Below are positions 32,908 to 41,810 of a stretch of DNA of 64,000 nt, piece after piece; within the stretch, counting starts at the first letter, position 1; each line of letters opens with the position of its first letter. Where the stretch lies: positions 5,001,416 through 5,065,415 of the forward strand of contig NZ_CP017269.1 of NCBI RefSeq assembly GCF_001750685.1, in the 5' to 3' direction. The notes beneath the pieces were generated by a model. That model was not told where the DNA came from and searched no databases. It saw nothing but the letters and a program-made list of their open reading frames with translations. This stretch comes from Geosporobacter ferrireducens (GTDB lineage Bacteria; Bacillota; Clostridia; Peptostreptococcales; Thermotaleaceae). The position numbers and the translations under genes were made by a program.

Positions 32908-34636
32908 ACTGACCCTAGGCAGTCTTTTTGACGGCTCGGGCGGTTTTCCTTTAGGCGGTTTAATTTCCGGTATTACCCCAGTATGGGCATCGGAAATTGA
33001 ACCGTTTCCTATTAGGGTGACAACCAAAAGGCTGCCTTTTAACAAACATTATGGAGATATTTCTTGCATGGATGGCAGCAAGATAGAGCCAGTAGATATC
33101 ATTACCTTTGGCTCCCCTTGCCAAGATTTATCCATAGCAGGTAAGCGTGATGGCTTGGATGGGAAACGTTCAAGTCTTTTTTATGAAGCCATCCGAATCG
33201 TAAAAGAAATGAGGTGTGCTACAGATGGCAAAAAGCCAAGATATATTGTCTGGGAAAACGTGCCTGGAGCGTTCTCATCAAACAAAGGAGAAGATTTCAG
33301 ATGTGTCCTTGAAGGCATCTGCCACATCGAAAATGAAACCATATCAATTCCTAAAACTGATAAATGGAAACAAGCAGGAAGTATCGTGGGAGATCATTTC
33401 TCCCTTGCCTGGCGAGTGCTGGATGCTCAATACTGGGGAGTTCCCCAACGAAGAAAACGAATCTTCCTTGTCGCAGATTTTGCAGGTGGGGGTGCCGGAG
33501 AAATACTATTTAAGTCAGAAGGCTTGTCTGGGTATTCTAAGGAGAGCATCCGCTCGTGGCAAGGTACTGCCAGCTATATTGCAGACAGCACTGGAGAGGC
33601 AGGCACAATCTGCTTAAATGACCAGGGCGGTAATCGTATGGATGTGACAAAGGATATCACTTGTACCCTACGTGCTAAGTCAAATCATCCACCTTGTGTT
33701 ATGGACTCGGCTGTTTTTGATAATCACGGAAAGGATACTCGTTTTAGTGGGCCGATTGATGTTGCACCAACTATTTCTGCTACTTATGGAACAGGCGGCA
33801 ACAATCAGCCATTTGTTGTGGAAAATCCTAAGACCTACGATGTGCGATTTACCTCAGAAGGAACAATCAATGCACGTTCAAATGTCTATGAAAGTGATAC
33901 AGCAAGAACCATTGATACGTCTGGCAATGCTCCGGATAGCAATCAAGGTGGTATTGCTGTGGTAGAAAGTTATGCCTTGCAAGGCTCTATGATAGGCAGA
34001 GATGACAAGAATGGACCACGAGGTGATGGTGTTAATGAGGAAGTCAGCTTTACTTTAAATACTGTAGATAAACATGCTGTCGTTTATGCGATTGATAGGG
34101 AGTCTTTCAACTGTGGTCAAAATTATGCTAGAAATCTTGGAATTACAGAAGATGGGATAAGTTCAACACTGAATGCACAGGGTCCTAGTGCAGTGGCAAC
34201 CCCTACCTACTCATCAAGTAAGGCATCATTTTTTACAAATGCCGAGAAAGAACTTGCTAATACTTTAGTTGCCACAGATTACAAAGATCCACCGCTTATT
34301 AATGGTAATGACGGTATAGAATACACAGTCAGAAGGCTGACACCAACAGAGTGTGCAAGGTTGCAGGGTTTCCCCGATTGGTGGTGTAGTGATTTAGGGA
34401 TAGAAAACCCAACGATGGATGACCTTCGCACCTGGTATGACATATTTGAAACACACCGTAAAGTGACCGGCGGTTATACAAAAGCAAAGACACTAAAGCA
34501 AATATCTAAGTGGCTAAAGAATCCGCATTCTGATTCTGCTGAATATAAGATGTGGGGCAACGGAGTAGCCCTTCCCAATGTATGTTTTGTGCTGTCAGGC
34601 ATTGTCTGGTATACACAATTAGAAGGAAATACTTAA
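32900..34636 (+). CDS. Phage DNA (cytosine-5-)-methyltransferase with expanded variable region
   Basis: 578 residues. Motif I (LGSLFDGSGGFPLGG), catalytic Cys74 in GSPCQDLS, ENVPG (119-123) and VLDAQYWGVPQRRKRIF are all intact, as are the C-terminal LTPTECARLQGFPD and GNGVALP. Between about residues 200 and 475 lies an unusually long variable region built from degenerate repeats, each with T(I/L) followed by a hydrophobic VV or AV. It methylates cytosine at C5; the specificity is unknown and may be multiple. Confidence 0.93.
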   Translation: MNKLTLGSLFDGSGGFPLGGLISGITPVWASEIEPFPIRVTTKRLPFNKHYGDISCMDGSKIEPVDIITFGSPCQDLSIAGKRDGLDGKRSSLFYEAIRIVKEMRCATDGKKPRYIVWENVPGAFSSNKGEDFRCVLEGICHIENETISIPKTDKWKQAGSIVGDHFSLAWRVLDAQYWGVPQRRKRIFLVADFAGGGAGEILFKSEGLSGYSKESIRSWQGTASYIADSTGEAGTICLNDQGGNRMDVTKDITCTLRAKSNHPPCVMDSAVFDNHGKDTRFSGPIDVAPTISATYGTGGNNQPFVVENPKTYDVRFTSEGTINARSNVYESDTARTIDTSGNAPDSNQGGIAVVESYALQGSMIGRDDKNGPRGDGVNEEVSFTLNTVDKHAVVYAIDRESFNCGQNYARNLGITEDGISSTLNAQGPSAVATPTYSSSKASFFTNAEKELANTLVATDYKDPPLINGNDGIEYTVRRLTPTECARLQGFPDWWCSDLGIENPTMDDLRTWYDIFETHRKVTGGYTKAKTLKQISKWLKNPHSDSAEYKMWGNGVALPNVCFVLSGIVWYTQLEGNT

Positions 34637-34662
34637 TCCATATTTCTATTCTGAATTAGCGA

Positions 34663-34703
34663 TAAAAAGCTTGATAAATAAGTGTTTTAGAGTGATATAT
34701 GTA
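34663..34703 (+). repeat. Dispersed 41-bp intergenic repeat, copy 1
   Basis: TAAAAAGCTTG, a variable middle and TTTTAGAGTGATATATGTA match 58714-58754 at 32 of 41 positions. Both copies lie between a stop codon and the binding site of the next gene. Confidence 0.65.
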
Positions 34704-34730
34704 CATACCAAAACAAAGGAGGTTTTGTAC

Positions 34731-35423
34731 ATGATCATTAATTATAACGTAACAGGGTCAGAGCGAAAGAGGTTAGTGACAGCACTTAGCGACATCACAG
34801 GTGTTAAAGCAAAGTACCTTGGAATGCCCAGCATGGCTTACGAGGTGGATTCCTTTATCATCGACAAAAATGGGAGCCTTGAATTTAGTGATAAGGCAGA
34901 CAGCGAAGAAATCGAAAAGGTGGCCCAGTGTTTGGCAAGGGAGGGTTTTATCGCAGAGGAGCAAATTGACGCCACTGAGGGCAAACAAACCGCAGACAGT
35001 GAGGCCTTAAGCCTTTGCGTATCAATGCCAAAGAGTAGCTTTACAGAAAAGGCACTTGAAAACCTAAAAGCGATTGTTGAGGCAAAAGGGGATCTTATCC
35101 GTCATGCACTTGAGGCAGAAGACTTACAGATTGAAATTTCTGAAGATGAAGTTTCATTCCCATGGTTTAAAGAAATACCAACACCAGAAGAGGTTAAGGC
35201 TTACAACCATTTTATTTCTGCGCTTTGCGAGATGGCAAGAAACCAGAAACGCATTACTGCAAAAGAAAAGGAAATCCCAAATGAAAAATACGCATTTAGA
35301 TGCTTTTTACTCCGCCTTGGATTTATTGGAAAAGAGTATAAAGAAGAACGAAAAATATTGCTCAGAAATCTAACCGGTTCTGCGGCATTCAAAGGAGGAG
35401 TAAAAAATGAGGATAATCAGTAA
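34731..35423 (+). CDS. Conserved phage/plasmid protein, virulence-protein-like family
   Basis: 230 residues from ATG 34731 with AAAGGAGG upstream; an earlier in-frame start at 34671 lacks a site. The N-terminus (IINYNVTGSERKRLVTALSD, GVKAKYLGMPSMAYEVDSF) matches a family often labelled virulence-related protein in Firmicutes prophages. The C-terminus is helical and Lys/Glu-rich with FRCFLLRLGFIGKEYKEERK, a typical ending for this family. The function is unknown. It overlaps the DUF4314 gene. Confidence 0.72.
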   Translation: MIINYNVTGSERKRLVTALSDITGVKAKYLGMPSMAYEVDSFIIDKNGSLEFSDKADSEEIEKVAQCLAREGFIAEEQIDATEGKQTADSEALSLCVSMPKSSFTEKALENLKAIVEAKGDLIRHALEAEDLQIEISEDEVSFPWFKEIPTPEEVKAYNHFISALCEMARNQKRITAKEKEIPNEKYAFRCFLLRLGFIGKEYKEERKILLRNLTGSAAFKGGVKNEDNQ

Positions 35424-35637
35424 AGAACAACTGCTAAACCTTCGTGAGAAGTACCCTGCTGGATGTCGAGTAGAACTATTAAAGATGGATGATATTCAAG
35501 CTCCAAGGATTGGTACAAAAGGAACAGTTGTAGGAGTTGACGATATTGGTTCTATTATGGTGCGTTGGGATTCAGGCTCCAGCCTCTCAGTAGCTTTTGG
35601 CGAAGACCTGTGCAGGAGGATTCACGATGACAGATAA
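35407..35637 (+). CDS. DUF4314 domain protein
   Basis: 76 residues forming a small beta barrel: YPAGCRVELLKMDD, GTKGTVVGVDDIGSIMVRWD and GSSLSVAFGEDLCRRI are the DUF4314 pattern common in phage packaging regions. AAAGGAGG precedes the ATG. The function is unknown. Its end overlaps the DUF5049 gene by 11 bases. Confidence 0.88.
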   Translation: MRIISKEQLLNLREKYPAGCRVELLKMDDIQAPRIGTKGTVVGVDDIGSIMVRWDSGSSLSVAFGEDLCRRIHDDR

Positions 35638-35806
35638 GATAAAACAACAGATTCTTGCTATTCGTGACACAGGTGAAACCAATATGTTTGATGTACGAAA
35701 AGTACAGGAAATCGCTCTAAGGGAAGGATATGACGAGTTACTTCTTTACCTTGCAGATAACATCGGGGCTTATTCCAGGTTCATTCTGACCGATAAGGAG
35801 GAATAA
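35627..35806 (+). CDS. DUF5049 domain protein
   Basis: 59 residues from ATG 35627, with GCAGGAGG upstream inside the DUF4314 gene. The sequence IKQQILAIRDTGETNMFDVR followed by VQEIALREGYDELLLYLADN is the DUF5049 pattern, a small helical phage protein regularly paired with DUF4314. The function is unknown. Confidence 0.87.
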   Translation: MTDKIKQQILAIRDTGETNMFDVRKVQEIALREGYDELLLYLADNIGAYSRFILTDKEE

Positions 35807-35810
35807 AGCC

Positions 35811-36035
35811 ATGTGGAAAGAAGGTAGCATCAAAGTTCATGACAGTATCATCCATTATTGGGTAAAGTGCTATGAGAAAGGCTCGGAATTTGGAATTGAC
35901 GAAGGACGCATCTCTAAGCTGATGCTTAAACGTAACGGAAAGATTATTGCAAATTATGACCGGGGCTGGGACATTGAACCTGTGGATGAGGATGCAGAAA
36001 TTGCGCTTGCAATCCTATTGCTAGAACACAACTAA
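35811..36035 (+). CDS. Conserved phage hypothetical protein
   Basis: 74 residues. It belongs to a small family seen after DUF4314-DUF5049 in clostridial phages: VHDSIIHYWVKCYEKGSEFG, then ISKLMLKRNGKIIANYDRGW and an acidic C-terminus. No motif suggests a function. GGAGGAATAAAGCC precedes the ATG. Confidence 0.78.
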   Translation: MWKEGSIKVHDSIIHYWVKCYEKGSEFGIDEGRISKLMLKRNGKIIANYDRGWDIEPVDEDAEIALAILLLEHN

Positions 36036-36047
36036 ATAGTAAAAGAG

Positions 36048-36117
36048 GACAGTGCCAAAGTTGGCTCTGTTTCTCGTATGGATAGAATGATAAGGCTTGC
36101 TTGATGCAGGTCTATTT
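36048..36117 (+). promoter_or_regulatory. Two leader hairpins before the large terminase gene
   Basis: GACAG-T-GCCAA/TTGGC-T-CTGTT (36048-36071) is followed by TCT, and AGGCTTG/CAGGTCT (36093-36113, two G-U pairs) by ATTTTTA. The second loop contains GATGCAGG-like sequence as in other phage leaders. They may be attenuators or RNA processing sites. Confidence 0.45.
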
Positions 36118-36152
36118 TTATGCTTGTTGGGAGGTGACCGCATATTAGAAAG

Positions 36153-37745
36153 TTGAAGAAATATAAACCGACAGCTTTTATGGCAAAGGACTCTTATTAC
36201 GATAAAGATGCTGCAGACTATGCGGTCAACTTTATTGAGTGCTTAAGCCATACCAAAGGTAAATGGTCAGGAAAGCCTTTTGAACTCATAGATTGGCAAG
36301 AGCAAATTATCAGAGATATTTTTGGAACACTTAAACCAAATGGATATAGACAGTTTAATACAGCTTATATTGAGATACCAAAGAAAATGGGTAAATCAGA
36401 ACTTGCGGCTGCTGTTGCCCTACTTCTTTGTTGTGGTGATGGTGAAGAAAGAGCGGAGGTTTATGGTTGTGCTGCAGATCGTCAGCAAGCATCGATAGTA
36501 TTTGAAGTTGCAGCTGATATGGTGCGTATGAGCCCAGCACTTAGTAAACGAGTTAAGATCCTGTCGGCAACAAAGCGTATTGTTTTTCAGCCGACAAATA
36601 GTTTTTATCAAGTGCTTTCAGCTGAGGCCTATTCAAAGCATGGTTTTAATATACACGGTGTTGTTTTTGATGAACTTCATACCCAACCCAATAGAAAACT
36701 CTTTGATGTTATGACCAAGGGTTCTGGTGATGCAAGAACCCAACCGCTGTATTTTCTTATTACCACTGCAGGGTCAGACACCAAATCTATCTGCTATGAG
36801 ACACATCAAAAAGCAAAAGACCTCTTGGAAGGGCGAAAGGTTGACCCTACATTTTATCCAGTTATTTATGGAGCAGACGAATCTGATGATTGGACTGATC
36901 CAAAAGTATGGAAAAAAGCAAATCCAAGCCTAGGGATTACCGTGGGAATCGACAAGGTAAAAGCCGCTTGTGAATCTGCAAAGCAAAATCCTGCAGAAGA
37001 GAATACATTTAGGCAGTTAAGACTTAATCAATGGGTCAAACAAGCAGTTAGATGGATGCCAATGGATAGGTGGGATAAATGTGCTTTTGCAGTAAACGAG
37101 GAAGACTTACTTGGAAGAGTTTGCTATGGCGGTCTAGACCTTTCAAGTTCCATAGATATAACAGCCTTTGTACTCGTGTTTCCACCGGAAGATGAAGATG
37201 ACAAATATGTTGTTCTTCCCTATTTTTGGTTACCGGAAGAAACCCTTAATCTCAGAGTCAATCGTGACCATGTCCCCTACGATGTATGGGAAAAGCAAGG
37301 TTATCTTAAAACAACTGAAGGCAATGTTGTGCATTATGGTTTCATTGAGAAGTTTATTGAAAGTCTTGGTGAGAAATATAATATTCGAGAAATTGCCTTT
37401 GACCGATGGGGTGCAGTACAGATGGTACAAAACCTTGAGGGCATGGGATTTACCGTTGTTCCATTTGGACAGGGATTTAAAGATATGAGTCCACCAACCA
37501 AGGAACTTATGAAACTGACCTTGGAGGAAAAGGTCGCACATGGTGGACATCCCGTTCTTAGATGGATGATGGATAATATTTTTATTCGTACTGATCCGGC
37601 GGGCAACATTAAACCGGATAAAGAGAAGTCAACAGAAAAAATAGATGGTGCTGTAGCCACTATTATGGCTCTAGATAGAGCAATTCGCTGTGGCAATGAT
37701 ACGAGTGCTTCGGTTTATGACGGTCGGGGATTACTCGTGTTTTAG
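36153..37745 (+). CDS. terL: Phage terminase large subunit
   Basis: 530 residues from TTG 36153. Walker A is IPKKMGKSELAAA (about 75-87), Walker B VVFDELH (about 170), and the RNase H-like nuclease starts at GGLDLSSSIDITAF (about 326). It packages DNA into proheads and makes the cut. The start is uncertain: GGGAGGTG (36129-36136) is 16 bases before TTG but seven bases before an in-frame ATT at 36144, which would give MRKLKKYKPTAF, a terminase-like N-terminus. ATG 36180 would cut nine residues. Confidence 0.93.
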   Translation: MKKYKPTAFMAKDSYYDKDAADYAVNFIECLSHTKGKWSGKPFELIDWQEQIIRDIFGTLKPNGYRQFNTAYIEIPKKMGKSELAAAVALLLCCGDGEERAEVYGCAADRQQASIVFEVAADMVRMSPALSKRVKILSATKRIVFQPTNSFYQVLSAEAYSKHGFNIHGVVFDELHTQPNRKLFDVMTKGSGDARTQPLYFLITTAGSDTKSICYETHQKAKDLLEGRKVDPTFYPVIYGADESDDWTDPKVWKKANPSLGITVGIDKVKAACESAKQNPAEENTFRQLRLNQWVKQAVRWMPMDRWDKCAFAVNEEDLLGRVCYGGLDLSSSIDITAFVLVFPPEDEDDKYVVLPYFWLPEETLNLRVNRDHVPYDVWEKQGYLKTTEGNVVHYGFIEKFIESLGEKYNIREIAFDRWGAVQMVQNLEGMGFTVVPFGQGFKDMSPPTKELMKLTLEEKVAHGGHPVLRWMMDNIFIRTDPAGNIKPDKEKSTEKIDGAVATIMALDRAIRCGNDTSASVYDGRGLLVF

Positions 37746-37757
37746 GAGAGGAGAGTG

Positions 37758-39020
37758 ATGCAGATGGGGCTATTTACAAATGTTTTTAAAGCACGTGACA
37801 AAGCACAAAATCGAACTGCAGGGAGCAACTATAGTTTCCTTTTTGGCGGCTCGACAAGCGGCAAGCCTGTTAATGAGCATACAGCCATGCAAATGACCGC
37901 AGTGTATTCCTGCGTGAGGATATTAGCAGAGGCTGTGGCAGGGCTTCCCCTTCACCTATATAAATACACTGATAGCGGCGGTAAGGAGAAAGCACTTTCT
38001 CATCCGCTATATTTTTTATTACATGATGAGCCAAATCCAGAGATGAGTTCTTTCGTTTTCCGCGAGACGATGATGACTCATCTTTTATTATGGGGCAATG
38101 CCTATGCACAGATCATTCGAAATGGCAAAGGTGAAGTCATAGCACTGTATCCACTAATGCCAAATCGAATGTCTGTGGATCGAGATTCCAGTGGCAATCT
38201 CTATTATTCTTACACCAGGTATTCCGATGATGCACCAACGATGAACGGTGTGGCGGTTACATTAAGACCAAGCGATGTACTTCATATTCCAGGTTTAGGC
38301 TTTGATGGTCTTGTGGGTTACTCGCCGATTGCTATGGCTAAGAATGCTATAGGTATGGCAATAGCATGTGAGGAATATGGAGCTAAGTTCTTTGCGAATG
38401 GGGCAGCACCAGGAGGGGTACTTGAACATCCTGGCACCATTAAAGACCCTCAGAAAGTAAGGGAAAGTTGGAATGCAGCCTATCAAGGGAGTAGCAACTC
38501 TCATCGCGTAGCAGTACTTGAAGAAGGCATGAAATACCAGCCAATTGGCATCTCGCCGGAGCAAGCTCAGTTTTTAGAAACAAGGAAATTTCAAATCAAT
38601 GAAATCGCTCGAATTTTCCGTGTACCTCCACATATGGTTGGAGACTTGGAAAAGTCGAGCTTTTCTAATATTGAACAACAATCACTGGAGTTTGTGAAAT
38701 ACACCTTGGACCCTTGGGTAATTCGGTGGGAGCAGGCCATTAGCAGGGCGCTTTTAAGATCAGATGAAAAGAAGCAGTATTTTTCCAAGTTTAACGTGGA
38801 TGGTTTACTTCGTGGAGATTATGTTTCTCGAATGAGCGGTTATGCAACCGCCAGACAAAACGGATGGATGAGCGCCAATGATATTAGGGAGCTTGAGAAC
38901 CTAGACCGAATTCCACCTGAGCTTGGAGGAGATTTATACCTAATTAACGGCAATATGACCAAACTTGCGGATGCGGGCATATTTGCATATAAAGAAGGAT
39001 TGGAGGAAACAGCCAAATGA
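37758..39020 (+). CDS. Phage portal protein, HK97 family
   Basis: About 420 residues from ATG 37758 with AGGAGAGG six bases upstream. Typical portal segments are MQMTAVYSCVRILAEAVAG, PLHLYKYTDSGGKEKALSHP, FRETMMTHLLLWGNAYAQI, VLHIPGLGFDGLVGYSPI and FQINEIARIFRVPPHMVGD. The dodecameric portal is the DNA gate in the capsid vertex. The gene overlaps the ClpP-like protease by four bases. Confidence 0.95.
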   Translation: MQMGLFTNVFKARDKAQNRTAGSNYSFLFGGSTSGKPVNEHTAMQMTAVYSCVRILAEAVAGLPLHLYKYTDSGGKEKALSHPLYFLLHDEPNPEMSSFVFRETMMTHLLLWGNAYAQIIRNGKGEVIALYPLMPNRMSVDRDSSGNLYYSYTRYSDDAPTMNGVAVTLRPSDVLHIPGLGFDGLVGYSPIAMAKNAIGMAIACEEYGAKFFANGAAPGGVLEHPGTIKDPQKVRESWNAAYQGSSNSHRVAVLEEGMKYQPIGISPEQAQFLETRKFQINEIARIFRVPPHMVGDLEKSSFSNIEQQSLEFVKYTLDPWVIRWEQAISRALLRSDEKKQYFSKFNVDGLLRGDYVSRMSGYATARQNGWMSANDIRELENLDRIPPELGGDLYLINGNMTKLADAGIFAYKEGLEETAK

Positions 39021-39697
39021 AAAAGTTTTGGAACTGGGTGCGTGATTCAGATACACAAACACGAACCCTCTACCTTAACGGTGCAATTGCAGAGGAAAGT
39101 TGGTTTGAAGATGATGTTACTCCTGCGGCATTCAAAGCAGAACTAATGAGTGGCGAAGGAGACATTGTTGTTTGGATCAACTCTCCCGGTGGTGATTGTA
39201 TCGCAGCATCACAGATTTACAACATGCTGATGGATTACAAAGGCAATGTCACTGTAAAAATTGACGGTATTGCAGCATCAGCCGCATCGGTCATTGCAAT
39301 GGCAGGAACAGAAGTCTTGATGTCACCTACCTCACTCATAATGATCCATAACCCATTCACTATAGCCATTGGTGATAGTGAGGAGATGCAAAAGGCAGTG
39401 CAAATGTTAGATGAAGTAAAGGAAAGTATCATCAATGCTTATGAACTGAAAACCGGTTTATCACGAACAAGGCTATCCCATCTTATGGATGCAGAAACAT
39501 GGCTTAATGCCAATAAAGCGATTGAGCTTGGTTTTGCTGATGACATCATGTTTAGAACTGGAGAAAGTACTGTGCAAGATAGTTTTGTGTTTAGCCGAAG
39601 AGCAGTGACCAATTCATTAATGGATAAGCTTAAAAAACCAGTTGTTAAACAATCAACCGAGCCGCTTTATGAGCGGCTTAATTTATTAAAATATTAG
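39017..39697 (+). CDS. ClpP-like head maturation protease (S14)
   Basis: 226 residues of the Clp protease fold: VVWINSPGGDCIAASQIYNM, nucleophile Ser88 in GIAASAASVIAMAG, His111 in LIMIHNP, and DAETWLNANKAIELGFAD. In HK97-type phages this serine protease trims the delta domain of the capsid protein after prohead assembly. The preceding portal gene and following capsid gene support the role. Confidence 0.94.
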   Translation: MKKFWNWVRDSDTQTRTLYLNGAIAEESWFEDDVTPAAFKAELMSGEGDIVVWINSPGGDCIAASQIYNMLMDYKGNVTVKIDGIAASAASVIAMAGTEVLMSPTSLIMIHNPFTIAIGDSEEMQKAVQMLDEVKESIINAYELKTGLSRTRLSHLMDAETWLNANKAIELGFADDIMFRTGESTVQDSFVFSRRAVTNSLMDKLKKPVVKQSTEPLYERLNLLKY

Positions 39698-39709
39698 GAG
39701 GAAATCAAA

Positions 39710-40909
39710 ATGAGTAAAATTCTTGAACTGCGTGAAAAACGCGCAAAAGCATGGGAAGCGGCAAAGACATTTCTTGATTCAAAACGTGGCAGTGACGGGC
39801 TTGTTTCTGCGGAGGATGCGGTAACCTACGACAGAATGGAAGAGGACATTGTTAATCTTGGTAAGGAAATCGCAAGACTGGAACGCCAAGAGGCACTTGA
39901 AGCAGAACTTAACAAACCTGTGAATATGCCTCTTACTGGAAAACCAAATATTCCAGGGATGGAAACAAAGACTGGAAGAGCAAGTGATGATTATAAGAAG
40001 GCATTCTGGAATGTCATGCGAAGCAAAAATCCTAGACATGATGTACTCAATTCCCTCTCTGTAGGAACTGATTCTGAGGGTGGATATCTTGTTCCAGATG
40101 AATTTGAACGTACCCTAATTCAAACCCTTGAGGAAGAAAATGTGTTCCGTAAGCTGGCAAAGATTATTCAGACTTCAAGCGGTGACAGAAAAATTCCTGT
40201 TGTAGTGACCAAAGGAACTGCGGCTTGGCTTGATGAAGGCGAGGAATTTGATGAGAGTGATTCTGTATTTGGTCAGACTTCCATTGGTGCATATAAGTTA
40301 GGTACGATGATTAAAGTCTCTGATGAGCTCTTAAACGATAGTGTATTTAATCTTGAAAGCTATATTTCCACTGAGTTTGCCAGAAGAATTGGAGCAAAGG
40401 AAGAGGAAGCATTTCTTGTTGGAGATGCTGACGGAAAACCCACAGGCATCTTTAATGCTACTGGTGGAGCACAACTTGGGATTACTGCAGGTTCGGCTAC
40501 AGCTATTACAGCAGATGAGATTATCGATCTTGTCTACTCATTAAAAGCACCATACAGAAAAAATGCAGTGTTCTTAATGAATGATGCAACGGTGAAAGCA
40601 ATCCGTAAACTAAAAGACGGACAGGGCCAATATCTATGGCAGCCTTCGCTGACTGCGGGTACTCCAGATACATTGCTAAACCGTCCAGTATATACTTCAG
40701 CCTATGCGCCAATTATTGAGGCTGGGGCAAAGACCATCGCATTTGGTGACTTTGGTTACTACTGGATTGCGGACAGACAAGGACGTTCTTTCAAGCGTTT
40801 AAATGAGCTATTTGCAACCACTGGTCAAGTTGGTTTCCTTGCAAGTCAACGTGTAGACGGTAAACTGATCCTTCCTGAGGCTGTTAAAATCCTACAGCAA
40901 AAGGCTTAA
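39710..40909 (+). CDS. Phage major capsid protein, HK97 family
   Basis: 399 residues. The N-terminal 85 residues are a helical delta/scaffold domain (LEREKRAKAWEAAKTFL-like, MEEDIVNLGKEIARLERQ). The coat domain starts about 105: LNSLSVGTDSEGGYLVPDEF, then KIPVVVTKGTAAWLDEGEEF, TMIKVSDELLNDSVFNLES and RQGRSFKRLNELFATTGQVG. The ClpP-like protease probably cleaves between the two parts. AGGAGG precedes the ATG. Confidence 0.95.
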   Translation: MSKILELREKRAKAWEAAKTFLDSKRGSDGLVSAEDAVTYDRMEEDIVNLGKEIARLERQEALEAELNKPVNMPLTGKPNIPGMETKTGRASDDYKKAFWNVMRSKNPRHDVLNSLSVGTDSEGGYLVPDEFERTLIQTLEEENVFRKLAKIIQTSSGDRKIPVVVTKGTAAWLDEGEEFDESDSVFGQTSIGAYKLGTMIKVSDELLNDSVFNLESYISTEFARRIGAKEEEAFLVGDADGKPTGIFNATGGAQLGITAGSATAITADEIIDLVYSLKAPYRKNAVFLMNDATVKAIRKLKDGQGQYLWQPSLTAGTPDTLLNRPVYTSAYAPIIEAGAKTIAFGDFGYYWIADRQGRSFKRLNELFATTGQVGFLASQRVDGKLILPEAVKILQQKA

Positions 40910-40924
40910 TGGGAGGTGCAAATG

Positions 40925-41143
40925 ATGAGTTATAACACGAAGAATTATACAGAGCAAGGTGGAGAAAAGACCGTAATCGGTGGTGAGCTTGTCATAGAAG
41001 AGGAAGCCAAAGTAACCGGCCTCCCTGTTCTTGAGAGTCAACCAGCAAGCACTGCGGCTACTGTAGAGGACTTGGTGGCGGACTTTAATGCCCTTTTAAC
41101 CAAGTTAAAAGCTACTGGACTAATGGTAGAGGATACTCCGTAG
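40925..41143 (+). CDS. Head fiber-like protein
   Basis: 72 residues from ATG 40925, six bases after GGGAGGTG. The pattern YTEQGGEKTVIGGELVIEEE, VTGLP and ATVEDLVADFNALLTKLKAT is that of phage head fiber proteins, short beta-structured capsid decorations. It follows the capsid gene as in related phages. Confidence 0.82.
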   Translation: MSYNTKNYTEQGGEKTVIGGELVIEEEAKVTGLPVLESQPASTAATVEDLVADFNALLTKLKATGLMVEDTP

Positions 41144-41162
41144 AGAAAGGAAGGTGACGGTG

Positions 41163-41471
41163 ATGACAATGTTTGAAAAGGTAAAGGCAAATCTAATTCT
41201 TGAGCATGATCGTGATGATGAACTTCTTCAGACATACATCACTACTGCAACCTCCTATGCCGAGAGTTACCAGCATCTTCCGGAAGGTCATTATAGCAAA
41301 AATGCAATGCCGCCAACTACGGAGCAAGCCATTATCATGCTGTCATCCCACTTCTATGAAAGTCGAGATGGCAGTACGGGTGGCTTTTTTGCTGACAATG
41401 TGCAGGCGGGCCAGCAGGTTTGGAATACGGTAAATTTACTGCTCAGGCTTGATCGGGATTGGAAGGTGTAG
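41163..41471 (+). CDS. Head-tail connector protein (gp6-like)
   Basis: 102 residues from ATG 41163, after GGAAGGTG; an upstream GTG at 41154 overlaps the binding site. The helical pattern MFEKVKANLILEHDRDDELL, ITTATSYAESYQHL and TTEQAIIMLSSHFYESRDG is typical of the HK97 gp6/SPP1 gp15 head-tail adaptor, which forms a ring under the portal. Confidence 0.9.
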   Translation: MTMFEKVKANLILEHDRDDELLQTYITTATSYAESYQHLPEGHYSKNAMPPTTEQAIIMLSSHFYESRDGSTGGFFADNVQAGQQVWNTVNLLLRLDRDWKV

Positions 41472-41474
41472 CGT

Positions 41475-41810
41475 ATGAGCTTTGGAAAAATGAATATCTT
41501 TATAGATATTATTTCTGTTGAAACAGTAAAAGACAGTGAGGGTTTTAGTAAACCCACTGATACCATTGTTGCGTCTGTTCGTGCCTATAAGGAAGACCGT
41601 CACGGGAATGAAAAATGGGCCAATAGAGCAACATTCTCTGAAGCCACCGCACTGTTTTGCTTTCGTAAGATACCGGATATTCTGGTGTCTACTAAGATGG
41701 TCATTGCGTGCAGTGATGGACGATACGAAATCACAAGTGTGGAGGATGTAAAAGGAAAAGGTATGTATATTGAAGCTTTGGCGAAAAAGGTGGTGGCATC
41801 AAGTGGCTAA
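41475..41810 (+). CDS. Head-tail adaptor / head closure protein
   Basis: 111 residues of SPP1 gp16/HK97 gp7-like beta structure: MNIFIDIISVETVKDSEGFS, VRAYKEDRHGNEKWAN and DGRYEITSVEDVKGKGMYIE. The Lys-rich DRHGNEKW region is characteristic of this adaptor family. It seals the capsid after packaging and receives the tail. The next gene starts within its last codons. Confidence 0.87.
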   Translation: MSFGKMNIFIDIISVETVKDSEGFSKPTDTIVASVRAYKEDRHGNEKWANRATFSEATALFCFRKIPDILVSTKMVIACSDGRYEITSVEDVKGKGMYIEALAKKVVASSG

